Of a stretch of 64,000 nt of DNA, positions 16,478-24,292 are shown piece by piece. This DNA is from Halopseudomonas pachastrellae (lineage in GTDB: Bacteria > Pseudomonadota > Gammaproteobacteria > Pseudomonadales > Pseudomonadaceae). A program made the translations under genes and the position numbers. The notes beneath the pieces are model-generated. The model made no database searches. It saw only the letters and a list, made by a program, of their open reading frames with translations, and was not told the origin of the DNA. The stretch's first letter is position 1. Every line of letters begins with the position of its first letter. The stretch is from NCBI RefSeq assembly GCF_900114765.1, contig NZ_FOUD01000003.1:1-64000 (forward strand), read 5' to 3'.

Positions 16478-17467
16478 ATGCCCTTCAAGGACCGCCGCCC
16501 GTCGATACTGCTGGTGGATGACGAACCAGCCAACCTGCACGTACTCAAGCATATCCTGCAGGACGACTACCGTCTGCTGTTCGCCCGCGACGGCGAGCGC
16601 GCGCTGGAGCTGGCCAGCAACGAGCATCCGCAGCTGATTCTGCTGGATGTGATGATGCCGGGCACCACCGGCCATGAGGTCTGTACACGGCTGAAGGCCG
16701 ACCCGCGGACCGAAGCCATTCCGGTCATCTTTGTCACCGCTCTGGCCAACCCGGAGGACGAGGCGTTGGGCTTTGAGCTGGGCGCCGTCGACTACATCAG
16801 CAAACCGGTCAGCGCCCCCATCGTCCGCGCCAGGGTGCGCACGCACCTGTCACTAGTGCGCGCAGAGGTCCTGCGCCAGACCCGGCTCAACATCGTGCAG
16901 GCCCTGGGCATGGCCGCCGAGTACAAGGACAACGAGACCGGCCTGCACGTCATTCGCATGAGCCACTTCTCCCGCATCATCGCCCTGGAAGCCGGCTTCA
17001 GCGCTGAAGACGCCGAGGAGCTGCTGCACGCTGCCCCCATGCACGATGTCGGCAAAATCGGCATTCCCGATGCCATCCTGCAAAAGCCTGGCAAGCTCGA
17101 CGCCGACGAGTGGGCCATCATGCAACAGCATCCGGATATTGGCGCGCGCATCATCGGCGAACACGACGCCAGCATGCTGCAAATGGCCCGTCGCATTGCC
17201 CTTGGTCATCACGAGAAATGGGATGGCAGCGGCTATCCGGCAGGCCTGGCCGGCACCGATATCCCCGTTGAGGCCCGTATCATTGCCATAGCCGACGTGT
17301 TTGACGCCTTGACCAGCGTGCGCCCGTACAAGCGGGCCTGGAGCGTGGACGAAGCCGTCGCCCTGATTCGCGAGCAGAGTGGCAAACACTTCGATCCGCA
17401 CCTGGTGAATTGCTTCCTGGCGCGCCTGGACGAGATTATCGAGATCCGCGACCGCTGGGCGGAGTAG
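16478..17467 (+). CDS. Response regulator with HD-GYP cyclic-di-GMP phosphodiesterase domain
   Basis: The 329-residue protein begins at ATG 16478 (MPFKDRRPSILLVDDEPAN), four bases after the upstream kinase stop. The receiver domain (about 8-125) has acidic residues in VDDEPAN, the phospho-acceptor Asp57 in ILLDVMMP, and the conserved Lys in YISKPVSAP. The HD-GYP domain (about 150-320) has the H189-D190 pair in HDVGKIGIPD and the HHEKWDGSGYP signature, so it is predicted to hydrolyse c-di-GMP. The tight linkage and the kinase's Hpt domain suggest a His-Asp-His-Asp relay ending here, lowering c-di-GMP on stimulation. The direct partnership is inference. Confidence 0.92.
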   Translation: MPFKDRRPSILLVDDEPANLHVLKHILQDDYRLLFARDGERALELASNEHPQLILLDVMMPGTTGHEVCTRLKADPRTEAIPVIFVTALANPEDEALGFELGAVDYISKPVSAPIVRARVRTHLSLVRAEVLRQTRLNIVQALGMAAEYKDNETGLHVIRMSHFSRIIALEAGFSAEDAEELLHAAPMHDVGKIGIPDAILQKPGKLDADEWAIMQQHPDIGARIIGEHDASMLQMARRIALGHHEKWDGSGYPAGLAGTDIPVEARIIAIADVFDALTSVRPYKRAWSVDEAVALIREQSGKHFDPHLVNCFLARLDEIIEIRDRWAE

Positions 17468-17541
17468 GCGCCGACTCACCGATGTGGAACACTGACGCGC
17501 TGAATCTGTCTCAGCACTGCCAGAGAGATTGGAATACGCTG

Positions 17542-18069
17542 ATGCTGCGCCCCCTGCTACTGCTATTTGCCCTTGTACTACCACTCGCCTCGAGCGCCGC
17601 TCCCGCGACCATCGACTGGCTCGACCTGCTGCCGGCAGAGGACTACCAGGCCATGCTCGACATGCCGGAAATCGACCATGGCGGCAACCTGGACAGTGAG
17701 GGTGACTTTACCCAGAACCTGCACCAGCGCGATGGTCTGCCCGAGGTCATGTATTCGACCCGCGTAGTCGATGACTACGACGGCCAATCGGTACGCATTG
17801 GCGGCTATCCCGTGCCGCTGGAGACCGACGCTCAGGGGCGCTACCTGAGTTTCTTTCTAGTACCCTATGCCGGCGCCTGCATCCATGTACCACCGCCACC
17901 ACCCAACCAGATCATCCTGGTCGACTACCCCGATGGTATCGTGATCGATGATATCTACCAGGCCTTCTGGGTGCAGGGCACCCTGCGCGTCAGCCAAAGC
18001 AGCAACGAACTGGCCGACGCCAGCTACGCACTGTCCGCCGAGCGTGTGTGGCTCTACGACGGCGAATAG
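17542..18069 (+). CDS. DUF3299 exported protein
   Basis: The 175-residue protein starts at ATG 17542 with a clear signal peptide (MLRPLLLLFALVLPLASSAA, cleavage after about residue 20). The mature part has the DUF3299 hallmark FFLVPYAGACIHVPPPPPNQ, with a single conserved cysteine, then YDGQSVRIGGYPVPLE upstream and a C-terminal beta-rich region. It should be periplasmic or a lipid-free envelope protein. In other bacteria DUF3299 proteins often lie beside ABC-type export systems (MacB-like), but here the neighbours are a c-di-GMP regulator and a hydrolase. Function is unknown. Confidence 0.8.
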   Translation: MLRPLLLLFALVLPLASSAAPATIDWLDLLPAEDYQAMLDMPEIDHGGNLDSEGDFTQNLHQRDGLPEVMYSTRVVDDYDGQSVRIGGYPVPLETDAQGRYLSFFLVPYAGACIHVPPPPPNQIILVDYPDGIVIDDIYQAFWVQGTLRVSQSSNELADASYALSAERVWLYDGE

Positions 18070-18192
18070 GGGCGTAACAGAACGCTCTTGGCGAGTACGC
18101 AAATCGCCCAGCCGGGTGGCCCCACGCCAGCACTGAATCCGTTATGCTGTGACCAAATTATCATTGGCCCGCCCAAAGGGAGCCTTTTGCAC

Positions 18193-19125
18193 ATGCATAT
18201 TCTGATAGGCCTTATCGGCCTGTTCATCCTGATTGCCACCAGTCTGCGCCGCTGGTTGCTACGGCGCGAAACACCGCAGGTGCAAGCGGTCGATTTCCAG
18301 GGTGAGCTGTATCAGGTCGGCCAGGCCTGCGTTGCCCGCCAGGGGCCGGAGGATGCAGCGCAAAGCGTCATCGTCATGCCCGGTTTTGTCGAGAACTTCC
18401 TGTATTTCACGGCGTACTATCAGGATCCTGCCCTGCAACTGATCATGCTGACCAGCGCCGACTACCATGTCCCGGTCAACCGTCCACGCTACCGCAAAGC
18501 CGAGTGGGTCGCCCCGCTGCGCTCGCGCCCCGGTACCATTGCCTACGACGCCGAAGTGCTCAACCAGGCCCTGGAGCACCTGGCCACCGGTCATCAGGTG
18601 CGCGTGCACGGCCATTCCCGCGGCGGCGCAGTCATTCTGGAAGCGGCGCGTCAGCGTCCGGAGCTGTTCAGCCGGGTCGAGGTTATCCTCGAGGCGCCGG
18701 TTCTGCCCCAGGGCAAGCCCTTCCGTGAGGTGCCCAGAGCCGCGCGCTGGTTTCTGCCGTTTTACCTGTTTGCCTGGCAGCAGCAGCCCATCTCACCCAG
18801 CAACCGACACCTGTTTGGCCCGCTGGATGACCCACGCAAGCGCGAACTGGTCAGTGCCCTGCCGTTCAACCCGCGTCACGGCAAAACATTTGTCGACAAC
18901 ATTCTCGACCTGGCCGACTGGATGGAGCGCACCCCCACCGCTATTTATCAGCACCTGCAGCGCGGCGCCATCCTGGTCCCGGAGAAGGATCGCATCCTGC
19001 AGGCCGAAGCGATGCGGCGCAGCGCGGACCAGGCAGAGAACCTGCAGATCATCCAGATCCCGGACTGCAGCCACCTGATCACCCAGGACCGTCCCGACTG
19101 CATCCCGCCGCTGGCGGAGACCTGA
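18193..19125 (+). CDS. Alpha/beta-hydrolase fold protein with N-terminal membrane anchor
   Basis: The 310-residue protein is read from ATG 18193 (MHILIGLIGLFILIATSLRR), where AAAGGGAG lies upstream; the longer frame from 18088 adds non-conserved sequence. The first 17 residues form one membrane helix. The nucleophile elbow GHSRGG puts the catalytic serine at Ser142, and a late HL in CSHLITQD supplies the likely catalytic His. The substrate is unknown; serine hydrolases of this size include esterases and lipases. It ends 2 bp before trmO and may be translated with it. Confidence 0.8.
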   Translation: MHILIGLIGLFILIATSLRRWLLRRETPQVQAVDFQGELYQVGQACVARQGPEDAAQSVIVMPGFVENFLYFTAYYQDPALQLIMLTSADYHVPVNRPRYRKAEWVAPLRSRPGTIAYDAEVLNQALEHLATGHQVRVHGHSRGGAVILEAARQRPELFSRVEVILEAPVLPQGKPFREVPRAARWFLPFYLFAWQQQPISPSNRHLFGPLDDPRKRELVSALPFNPRHGKTFVDNILDLADWMERTPTAIYQHLQRGAILVPEKDRILQAEAMRRSADQAENLQIIQIPDCSHLITQDRPDCIPPLAET

Positions 19126-19127
19126 AC

Positions 19128-19820
19128 GTGGGCTGGGAGTTCGAGCCGGTCGCCGTTGTGCACTCCTGCTTCGCAGAGAAATTTGCCATCCCGCGCCAGC
19201 CCCTGCTGGCCCCGGCGGCTACCGCCACCCTGGAGCTGTTGCCCCCCTATGACCAGCCCGAGGCGCTGGAGGGGCTGGAAGGCGTCAGCCATCTGTGGCT
19301 GCTGTTCGTTTTTCACGCCGCCGGTCACGGCAGCAAGCACCTGCGCGTTCGCCCGCCGCGCCTTGGCGGTAACCAGCGTATCGGCGTGTTTGCCAGCCGC
19401 GCCACCCACAGACCCAACCCGATCGGCCAATCGGTGGTGCGCCTTGAGGGCATTGTTGACGGCCGCCTGCTGCTGTCCGGCGTTGACCTGCTGGACGGCA
19501 CACCGATACTCGACATAAAGCCCTACGTGCCCTATGCCGATGCCATTGGCGACGCGCATAACTCGCTCGCCCCGGCACCGCCCGCGCCTATCGCCGTTGT
19601 CTGGCAGGACAGCGCGCGGCAGCAGGCGGAAATACAGCAGCAGCGTCTCGACCAGCCTCTGGTCGCGTTGATTGAGCAGTGCCTGGCACAAGACCCGAAG
19701 CCCGCCTACCAGACGCCCGATGCCGAGCGCGAGTACGGTGTACGCTTCTGGGACGTCAACGTCCGCTGGCACTACCCCCGCCCCGAGTGCATCTGCGTGC
19801 TGGGCGTCGAGCCAGTCTGA
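19128..19820 (+). CDS. trmO: tRNA (N6-threonylcarbamoyladenosine37-N6)-methyltransferase TrmO
   Basis: The 230-residue protein starts with GTG at 19128. It has the TsaA/TrmO beta-barrel with LEGVSHLWLLFVFH, followed by the SAM-binding signature FASRATHRPNPIGQSVVRL and DLLDGTPILDIKPYVPYAD. TrmO methylates t6A at position 37 of tRNA-Thr(GGU), using S-adenosylmethionine. The C-terminal part (about 150-230, ending in GVRFWDVNVRWHYPRPE) is the usual extension in proteobacterial members. It is almost fused to the hydrolase gene upstream (2 bp), so the two are probably co-transcribed, although no shared function is known. Confidence 0.9.
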   Translation: MGWEFEPVAVVHSCFAEKFAIPRQPLLAPAATATLELLPPYDQPEALEGLEGVSHLWLLFVFHAAGHGSKHLRVRPPRLGGNQRIGVFASRATHRPNPIGQSVVRLEGIVDGRLLLSGVDLLDGTPILDIKPYVPYADAIGDAHNSLAPAPPAPIAVVWQDSARQQAEIQQQRLDQPLVALIEQCLAQDPKPAYQTPDAEREYGVRFWDVNVRWHYPRPECICVLGVEPV

Positions 19821-19895
19821 ACCGCCGCCGGGTGGCAGTAGCCCGAGGGCGGGTTATACTCGGGCCACGTTGAGTCACAGGGTAGTGCACGCGCC

Positions 19896-21101
19896 ATGGA
19901 GCAGCTGTATTTCTCACCGATGCTGCTGGGCATTTGCCTGCTGGTTGCCATCGCACTGTGCGCCACGGCCTTGTACCGAACAGTGCCCGGCGAGCCCGGC
20001 CCCGGATTCTGGCTGGCAGGCTGTTGGAGCCTGATCGCCGGTATCGTGCTGTTTCTGATCTTTGTGATTACCCGAAACCCGGTGCTGAATGTCCTGGGTA
20101 ACGCCCTGCAGCTGGCCGGCGAGGCCCTGTTTTTATTGGGTATTTTCCGTTTTTTTGGCCGCCGTATTCCCTGGTGGACCCTGCCGGCGAGCACCGGCGT
20201 CATGGTGCTGTTCAACAGCTGGTACTGGCTGACCAATGGCAGCTCTGATCTGCTGATGGGGGTGTACTCCAGTATTGCCGGGCTGCTCCCGCTGCAAGCC
20301 ATCGCTCTACTGCTGCGCGAGAGCCGCGATCCGGCCACCCGCCCGGCACGCCTGCTGGTCGCCATCGCACTGGTTATCTACAGTGCAGTCACCCTGCTGC
20401 GCGGCGCCCTTGGCTACCGCAACTGGTGGCTTGATGCCCCCTACGTGCAGCCCTACGAATCATTCAGCTACCTGCTGTCCTACAATTTCGCCCTCCCCGC
20501 ACTGGTGCTCGGTTTTGTCGGCTGCTGTCTGATGACCACCCAGCGCGTTCTGGCCCGTAGCGAGCAACTGGCCGCACAGCTGCAGGAACAAGCCATCCGC
20601 GACCCGCTCACCGGCGCCTTCAACCGTCGCGCCTTTCACCAGCAACTGGCCGATGAAGTGGCCCGCAGCGAGCGCTATGGCAGACCACTGTGCCTGGCCA
20701 TCTTCGACCTGGATCACTTCAAGCAGCTTAACGACGAGCTTGGCCATCAGGCAGGCGACCACGCCTTGCAGCATTTCGCCGCCCTGTGCCAGCAGCAGGC
20801 ACGGCATAGCGATCTGTTTGCCCGCTTTGGTGGTGAAGAGTTTGTGCTGCTGATGCCCGAAACCTCGGCAAGCCAGGCCAGCCATTCACTGGAGCGTCTG
20901 CGTCAGCAGGTGGCAGCGCACCCATTTCAGTACCGGCAGCAGCGCTACAACTTGCGCGTGAGTATCGGGTTGGCGCAAAGGCAGATGGGCGACAACGCCG
21001 ACAAGTTGCTACGCCAGGCGGATCTGGCGCTGTACCAGGCCAAGAGCCAAGGCCGAAACCAGCTCCAGCTGTGGTCGGCCGAGCCAACCGTGGCATACTG
21101 A
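19896..21101 (+). CDS. Membrane-bound diguanylate cyclase (GGDEF)
   Basis: The 401-residue protein has about six hydrophobic helices in residues 5-225 and a C-terminal GGDEF domain (about 235-395). The active-site signature is GGEEF (312-316). An intact allosteric inhibition site, RHSD (303-306), lies exactly five residues upstream, so product feedback by c-di-GMP is expected. The DPLTGAFNRRAF and DLDHFKQLNDELGHQAGD motifs are typical. It should synthesise c-di-GMP from GTP at the inner membrane. With the HD-GYP protein at 16.5-17.5 kb and the PilZ protein at 23.4-24.2 kb, it forms a local c-di-GMP gene group. The sensory input is unknown. Confidence 0.92.
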   Translation: MEQLYFSPMLLGICLLVAIALCATALYRTVPGEPGPGFWLAGCWSLIAGIVLFLIFVITRNPVLNVLGNALQLAGEALFLLGIFRFFGRRIPWWTLPASTGVMVLFNSWYWLTNGSSDLLMGVYSSIAGLLPLQAIALLLRESRDPATRPARLLVAIALVIYSAVTLLRGALGYRNWWLDAPYVQPYESFSYLLSYNFALPALVLGFVGCCLMTTQRVLARSEQLAAQLQEQAIRDPLTGAFNRRAFHQQLADEVARSERYGRPLCLAIFDLDHFKQLNDELGHQAGDHALQHFAALCQQQARHSDLFARFGGEEFVLLMPETSASQASHSLERLRQQVAAHPFQYRQQRYNLRVSIGLAQRQMGDNADKLLRQADLALYQAKSQGRNQLQLWSAEPTVAY

Positions 21102-21131
21102 GCCACCTGCCCACACCAAGGATCTTGCACC

Positions 21132-21533
21132 GTGTTCAACCTGGGCCACGCCACGTTATTGCTCGTATGCGCCTTTGCCGGCTGGTGGCTCTGGCGCGCC
21201 CTGGGTCAGGGTGATCACGCACTGCGGTGTGTGCGCTCGCACTGCGAGCGCGCCGACGTGCAACTGCTGGACGACAGTGTGGCGCTCAGCTCCGTGCGCA
21301 TCGGGCGCAACCGCCGCGGCATGCCTGGGCTGATTCGCCGCTACAGCTTCGAGTTCACCGTCACCGGCGAGCACCGCTACCGCGGTCATCTTGATCTGCA
21401 TGGCCTGCAGGTACTGCAGATCGAACTGGCGCCGCACCCTTTCCCGGGCGGCGAAGCGCCCTCCGGTGAGCCAGCTGCTTCTACCGGCGGCAAGGCGCTA
21501 CGATTCATAGAATTTATTAAACAAGCCGAATAG
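21132..21533 (+). CDS. DUF3301 family protein
   Basis: The 133-residue protein starts with GTG at 21132. One N-terminal membrane helix (FNLGHATLLLVCAFAGWWLW) is followed by a basic cytoplasmic domain with C-x4-C (CVRSHCERADVQLLDDSVAL) and a beta-rich YSFEFTV-GEHRYRGHLDLHGLQV segment. This matches the DUF3301 family found in many gamma-proteobacteria, where the gene often lies beside a CobW-like GTPase gene, as here. Function is unknown. It ends only 20 bp before the parS-like site and the CobW start. Confidence 0.85.
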   Translation: MFNLGHATLLLVCAFAGWWLWRALGQGDHALRCVRSHCERADVQLLDDSVALSSVRIGRNRRGMPGLIRRYSFEFTVTGEHRYRGHLDLHGLQVLQIELAPHPFPGGEAPSGEPAASTGGKALRFIEFIKQAE

Positions 21534-21553
21534 AGTTATTTTTACTATTCAAT

Positions 21554-21569
21554 AGTTCCACGTGGAACC
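21554..21569. other. parS: parS-like ParB binding site (14 of 16 positions)
   Basis: AGTTCCACGTGGAACC differs from the 16-bp pseudomonad parS TGTTCCACGTGGAACA only at its two outermost bases; the inner 14-bp palindrome is perfect. It is 26.5-27 kb from oriC and overlaps the ribosome-binding region of the CobW gene, so ParB binding could also affect translation or transcription there. Confidence 0.8.
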
Positions 21570-21570
21570 A

Positions 21571-22530
21571 ATGCTCAGCCAGATCCCGACTCACCTGATT
21601 GCCGGCCCGCTTGGCGCCGGTAAGACCAGCTTGCTGCAGAACCTCCTGGCGCAACGCCCTGCGGATGAGCGCTGGGCCGTGCTGATAAACGAGTTTGGCC
21701 AACTGGGGCTCGACCGCGCATTGCTGCAATCCAGTACAGAGTCAGGGGTCAGCATGGCGGAAATACCTGGCGGCTGTCTTTGCTGCGTGAACGGTGTGCC
21801 CTTCCAGGTCGGCCTGGGCCGCCTGCTGCGCAAGGCACGGCCCGACCGTTTGTGGATAGAGTGCTCCGGGCTGGGGCACCCGGCCGAGTTACTGCAGCAG
21901 CTGGCGCGCACGCCCTGGCAAGGCGTGCTGGATCTGCAACCACTGCTGATGGTGGTGGACGCAGGCCAACTGGCAAGCGGCGAGCCCTTGCCTGACAGTC
22001 AGCAGCGCAGCCTGCCCCACGCCGGTCTGCTGATAGCCAACCGTACCGATTTGCTCAGCCCTGAGGCACAACAGCGGCTGGCCGATGCCTGGCCGCAAGC
22101 GCTCCCCTGCCAGCATGGCGCAGTTGACTGGGCCGCCATCCCCCGTCATAACACGCCGGCTGCCAGCAGCGAGCTGCCGTCCGCCAGTGTAGGTCAGCCC
22201 GTCGGTCAGATCGCTCTGCAGCCCGGACAGTGGCAGTGCCACGCACAGTTGGAGCATGCCCCCTACAGCCTGGCCTGGCGCACTGCCAGCGACCAGCGCT
22301 TCAACCGGGAAAAGCTGGAACAGTGGCTGGGCTGTCAGCCCTGGCTACGCGCCAAGGGCATCTTGCATACCGATCAGGGTTGGCTGGCCTGCAACCTGGT
22401 GCCAGGGCAGCCGGTCACCTGGACGGACAGCGCCTGGCGACAGGACAGCCGGCTTGAACTGATCTGCGCCGAGCGTCCAGACCGCGAGCAGCTTGAACAG
22501 GGCTTGCGGGCAGCCGCCTGCTGCCAGTAA
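21571..22530 (+). CDS. CobW/COG0523-family GTP-binding metallochaperone-like protein
   Basis: The 319-residue G3E GTPase is read from ATG 21571 (MLSQIPTHLIAGPLGAGKTS); the GTG at 21562 lies inside the parS palindrome and is less likely. It has the P-loop GPLGAGKT (12-19), the metal-binding motif GGCLCC (Cys69, Cys71, Cys72), ECSGLGHP (switch/Walker B region) and NRTD as the base-recognition motif. The C-terminal CobW_C domain spans about 210-310. Such proteins deliver zinc or cobalt to client enzymes. No Zur-type operator is seen upstream. Adjacency to a DUF3301 gene is typical of the family in gamma-proteobacteria. Confidence 0.88.
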   Translation: MLSQIPTHLIAGPLGAGKTSLLQNLLAQRPADERWAVLINEFGQLGLDRALLQSSTESGVSMAEIPGGCLCCVNGVPFQVGLGRLLRKARPDRLWIECSGLGHPAELLQQLARTPWQGVLDLQPLLMVVDAGQLASGEPLPDSQQRSLPHAGLLIANRTDLLSPEAQQRLADAWPQALPCQHGAVDWAAIPRHNTPAASSELPSASVGQPVGQIALQPGQWQCHAQLEHAPYSLAWRTASDQRFNREKLEQWLGCQPWLRAKGILHTDQGWLACNLVPGQPVTWTDSAWRQDSRLELICAERPDREQLEQGLRAAACCQ

Positions 22531-22554
22531 GGTGGCGTTTTTGCTGGCGACATC

Positions 22555-22917
22555 ATGACCCGCTTACTTCTGCTTGCCCTCACCCTGTTCAGCCCAGCCA
22601 TTCTGGCCAGCGCCTGTCTGATCGAATCAAACGACGACCCGTTGCCCATTCGCCTGTGCCAAGCCAACCGCACCATACCTGACGGCCTGTTCGAGCAGCA
22701 GTTCTGCCAGCCACAAATTCCCGACCGCAGCTTCCAGATACAGATGCTAGACGCCTGCCCAGACGGCGCCTACGGCGTTTGCGCAGGCGCGCATACCGAA
22801 GGTGTCGGATACCAGCAGGATATTCACTACTACAGCAACGCAGAGGATGCGCCGGTACTGCAGGCCTATTGCGAGCAGATCAGCCAGGGCCAGTGGCAAA
22901 CACCCTCCTCGCCCTGA
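22555..22917 (+). CDS. Small cysteine-rich exported protein of unknown function
   Basis: The 120-residue protein has a signal peptide (MTRLLLLALTLFSPAILASA, cleavage near residue 20), and the mature part has six or so cysteines (CLIES, LCQAN, FCQPQ, ACPDG, VCAGA, YCEQI) that would pair in the oxidising periplasm. No family is recognised. It starts 24 bp after the CobW gene and could be co-transcribed. It is convergent with the DUF192 gene, whose stop is 1 bp away. Real coding potential is supported by the signal sequence and the cysteine spacing; function is not suggested. Confidence 0.7.
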   Translation: MTRLLLLALTLFSPAILASACLIESNDDPLPIRLCQANRTIPDGLFEQQFCQPQIPDRSFQIQMLDACPDGAYGVCAGAHTEGVGYQQDIHYYSNAEDAPVLQAYCEQISQGQWQTPSSP

Positions 22918-22918
22918 G

Positions 22919-23368
22919 CTAGTGCATTGGCGGTGTCGGCGGCAGCTCCGACATGTCCAGCTGGTCGCCCTCTTCCAGCCCCAAGCGCGCGACGCTGCCC
23001 GCCGGCAGCTCTATTACCCAGCGCAGCGGCTGCGTCGCCTGATAGAGGGCACACGGCAACTCGGCACAGGGCGGCACCTCGGAAAAGACATGCCGAATCT
23101 CGCCAGTGTCTGCAACAAACACCAGGTCCAGACTGATCAGCATATTGCGCATCCAGATGGCCGGTTGGGTGCCGGCAGGAAAATCAAACAGCATGCCGCT
23201 GCCAAAGGGCAGATCAGACACGCCCATCAGGCCCTGACGACGGCTGTCTGGATCAGCCACATAGGTGAGCTCAAAGGAGGTGTTACCCAGCACCACGGAG
23301 CGTGTGCCGGCCTGGGCACTGGTGCACGCCAGCACGGCAACAACCATGGCTAACAGACTTGTCTTCAC
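22919..23368 (-). CDS. DUF192 family exported protein
   Basis: The 149-residue protein has an N-terminal signal peptide (MKTSLLAMVVAVLACTSAQA) and a DUF192 domain (about 30-145). Hallmarks are RRQGLMGVSDLPFGSGMLFDF, WMRNMLISLDLVFVADTG and LPAGSVARLGLEEGD. DUF192 proteins are small beta-barrels of unknown role in bacteria and archaea. The start codon overlaps the stop of the PilZ gene (23365-23368, ATGA), so the two are translationally coupled and transcribed leftward together. Confidence 0.88.
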   Translation of the reverse strand: MKTSLLAMVVAVLACTSAQAGTRSVVLGNTSFELTYVADPDSRRQGLMGVSDLPFGSGMLFDFPAGTQPAIWMRNMLISLDLVFVADTGEIRHVFSEVPPCAELPCALYQATQPLRWVIELPAGSVARLGLEEGDQLDMSELPPTPPMH

Positions 23369-24204
23369 AGGGTATCTTTCAGCAGGTTCTGATAGACCAG
23401 ATTGGTCAGGTACAGACGGTTCTGTTCGCTCAGCTCAACAAACTCCACTCCGGTGGCAACCTGCTGCTCCTGAGCTTCTTCCACGGTCACTGCGCGCACA
23501 CGCGCATCCACCGTCATATACACATCCAGCCCCGAAGGGTTGATGCGGAAGGACAACTTCAGCTCTTCGTCCTTGTTGGCAAAGGGTTTGGCAGACACCA
23601 GACGTGCCCCACCCACGCTGATATCAGTCATGCGAGCCGAACCCTGGGCGCCGTTCTGGCGGATCACCGCCGTGACCAGGTCCACCGATGCGCGGGCCGA
23701 ACTACGAATGCGCATGGACTGCACGGTCTCAGGATAGGCCAGATGCAGATAGGGAAAGGGCGACAGACTGGATTTAAGTACACGGGTCTTGTAGGCCACC
23801 GCGTCCTTACCCACAAAGCCACGGACCAGAAACTGCTGGCCTTCCTTCACGAACACCAGCTTGCCCTGCACCGTCGGCGCGGTCACCAGCAGGCTGACCG
23901 GCGCGTGAAAGCCGATCATGCGCACCTGATAGCGCTCGGCGCTGTTGCTGTTCATGGTCTGCAACTGCACGGCGTCGCCCGGCGCCAACTGGATCTGCTC
24001 CAGCGTGGATACGGTTGCACCCTCTCCGTTGCTTGCGTGCTCTGCAGTGGCGCTGCGATAAACCCCCAGCTTGACCAACTGCTTGAGCAGTGAACGGTTC
24101 TCTACCACCTTAGACTGAGCAAACAGCACCTTGCCGTCAGCATCGACAACGTTCCACGGCAACGGCTTGCCGACGGGGATGTCTTCTTCAGTCAGCGCTA
24201 TCAT
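23365..24204 (-). CDS. YcgR-type flagellar brake / PilZ-domain c-di-GMP-binding protein
   Basis: The 279-residue protein (start MIALTEEDIPVGKPLPWNVV at 24204; the frame continues to 24291 without conserved sequence) has an N-terminal YcgR-like domain (about 5-125) and a C-terminal PilZ domain (about 145-275). The c-di-GMP-binding motifs are present: RSSAR (RxxxR) and DISVGGARL (D/NxSxxG). YcgR proteins bind c-di-GMP and slow flagellar rotation. Its nearness to diguanylate cyclase and HD-GYP genes supports c-di-GMP reception. No flagellar genes are in the window, so the target is uncertain. Confidence 0.85.
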   Translation of the reverse strand: MIALTEEDIPVGKPLPWNVVDADGKVLFAQSKVVENRSLLKQLVKLGVYRSATAEHASNGEGATVSTLEQIQLAPGDAVQLQTMNSNSAERYQVRMIGFHAPVSLLVTAPTVQGKLVFVKEGQQFLVRGFVGKDAVAYKTRVLKSSLSPFPYLHLAYPETVQSMRIRSSARASVDLVTAVIRQNGAQGSARMTDISVGGARLVSAKPFANKDEELKLSFRINPSGLDVYMTVDARVRAVTVEEAQEQQVATGVEFVELSEQNRLYLTNLVYQNLLKDTL

Positions 24205-24292
24205 TGGCACAAAACAGCTCCGGTTCAGAATTCCAATTGGCATCAAATGTATCAGCGTCCGGACGGCGCGGCTATATGCTGTTGCAGCCAAA

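Noticed and set aside
21562-21570. GTG start for the CobW-family gene within the parS palindrome
   Set aside because: The conserved protein begins at the next ATG (21571), and the GTG lacks a ribosome-binding site of its own.
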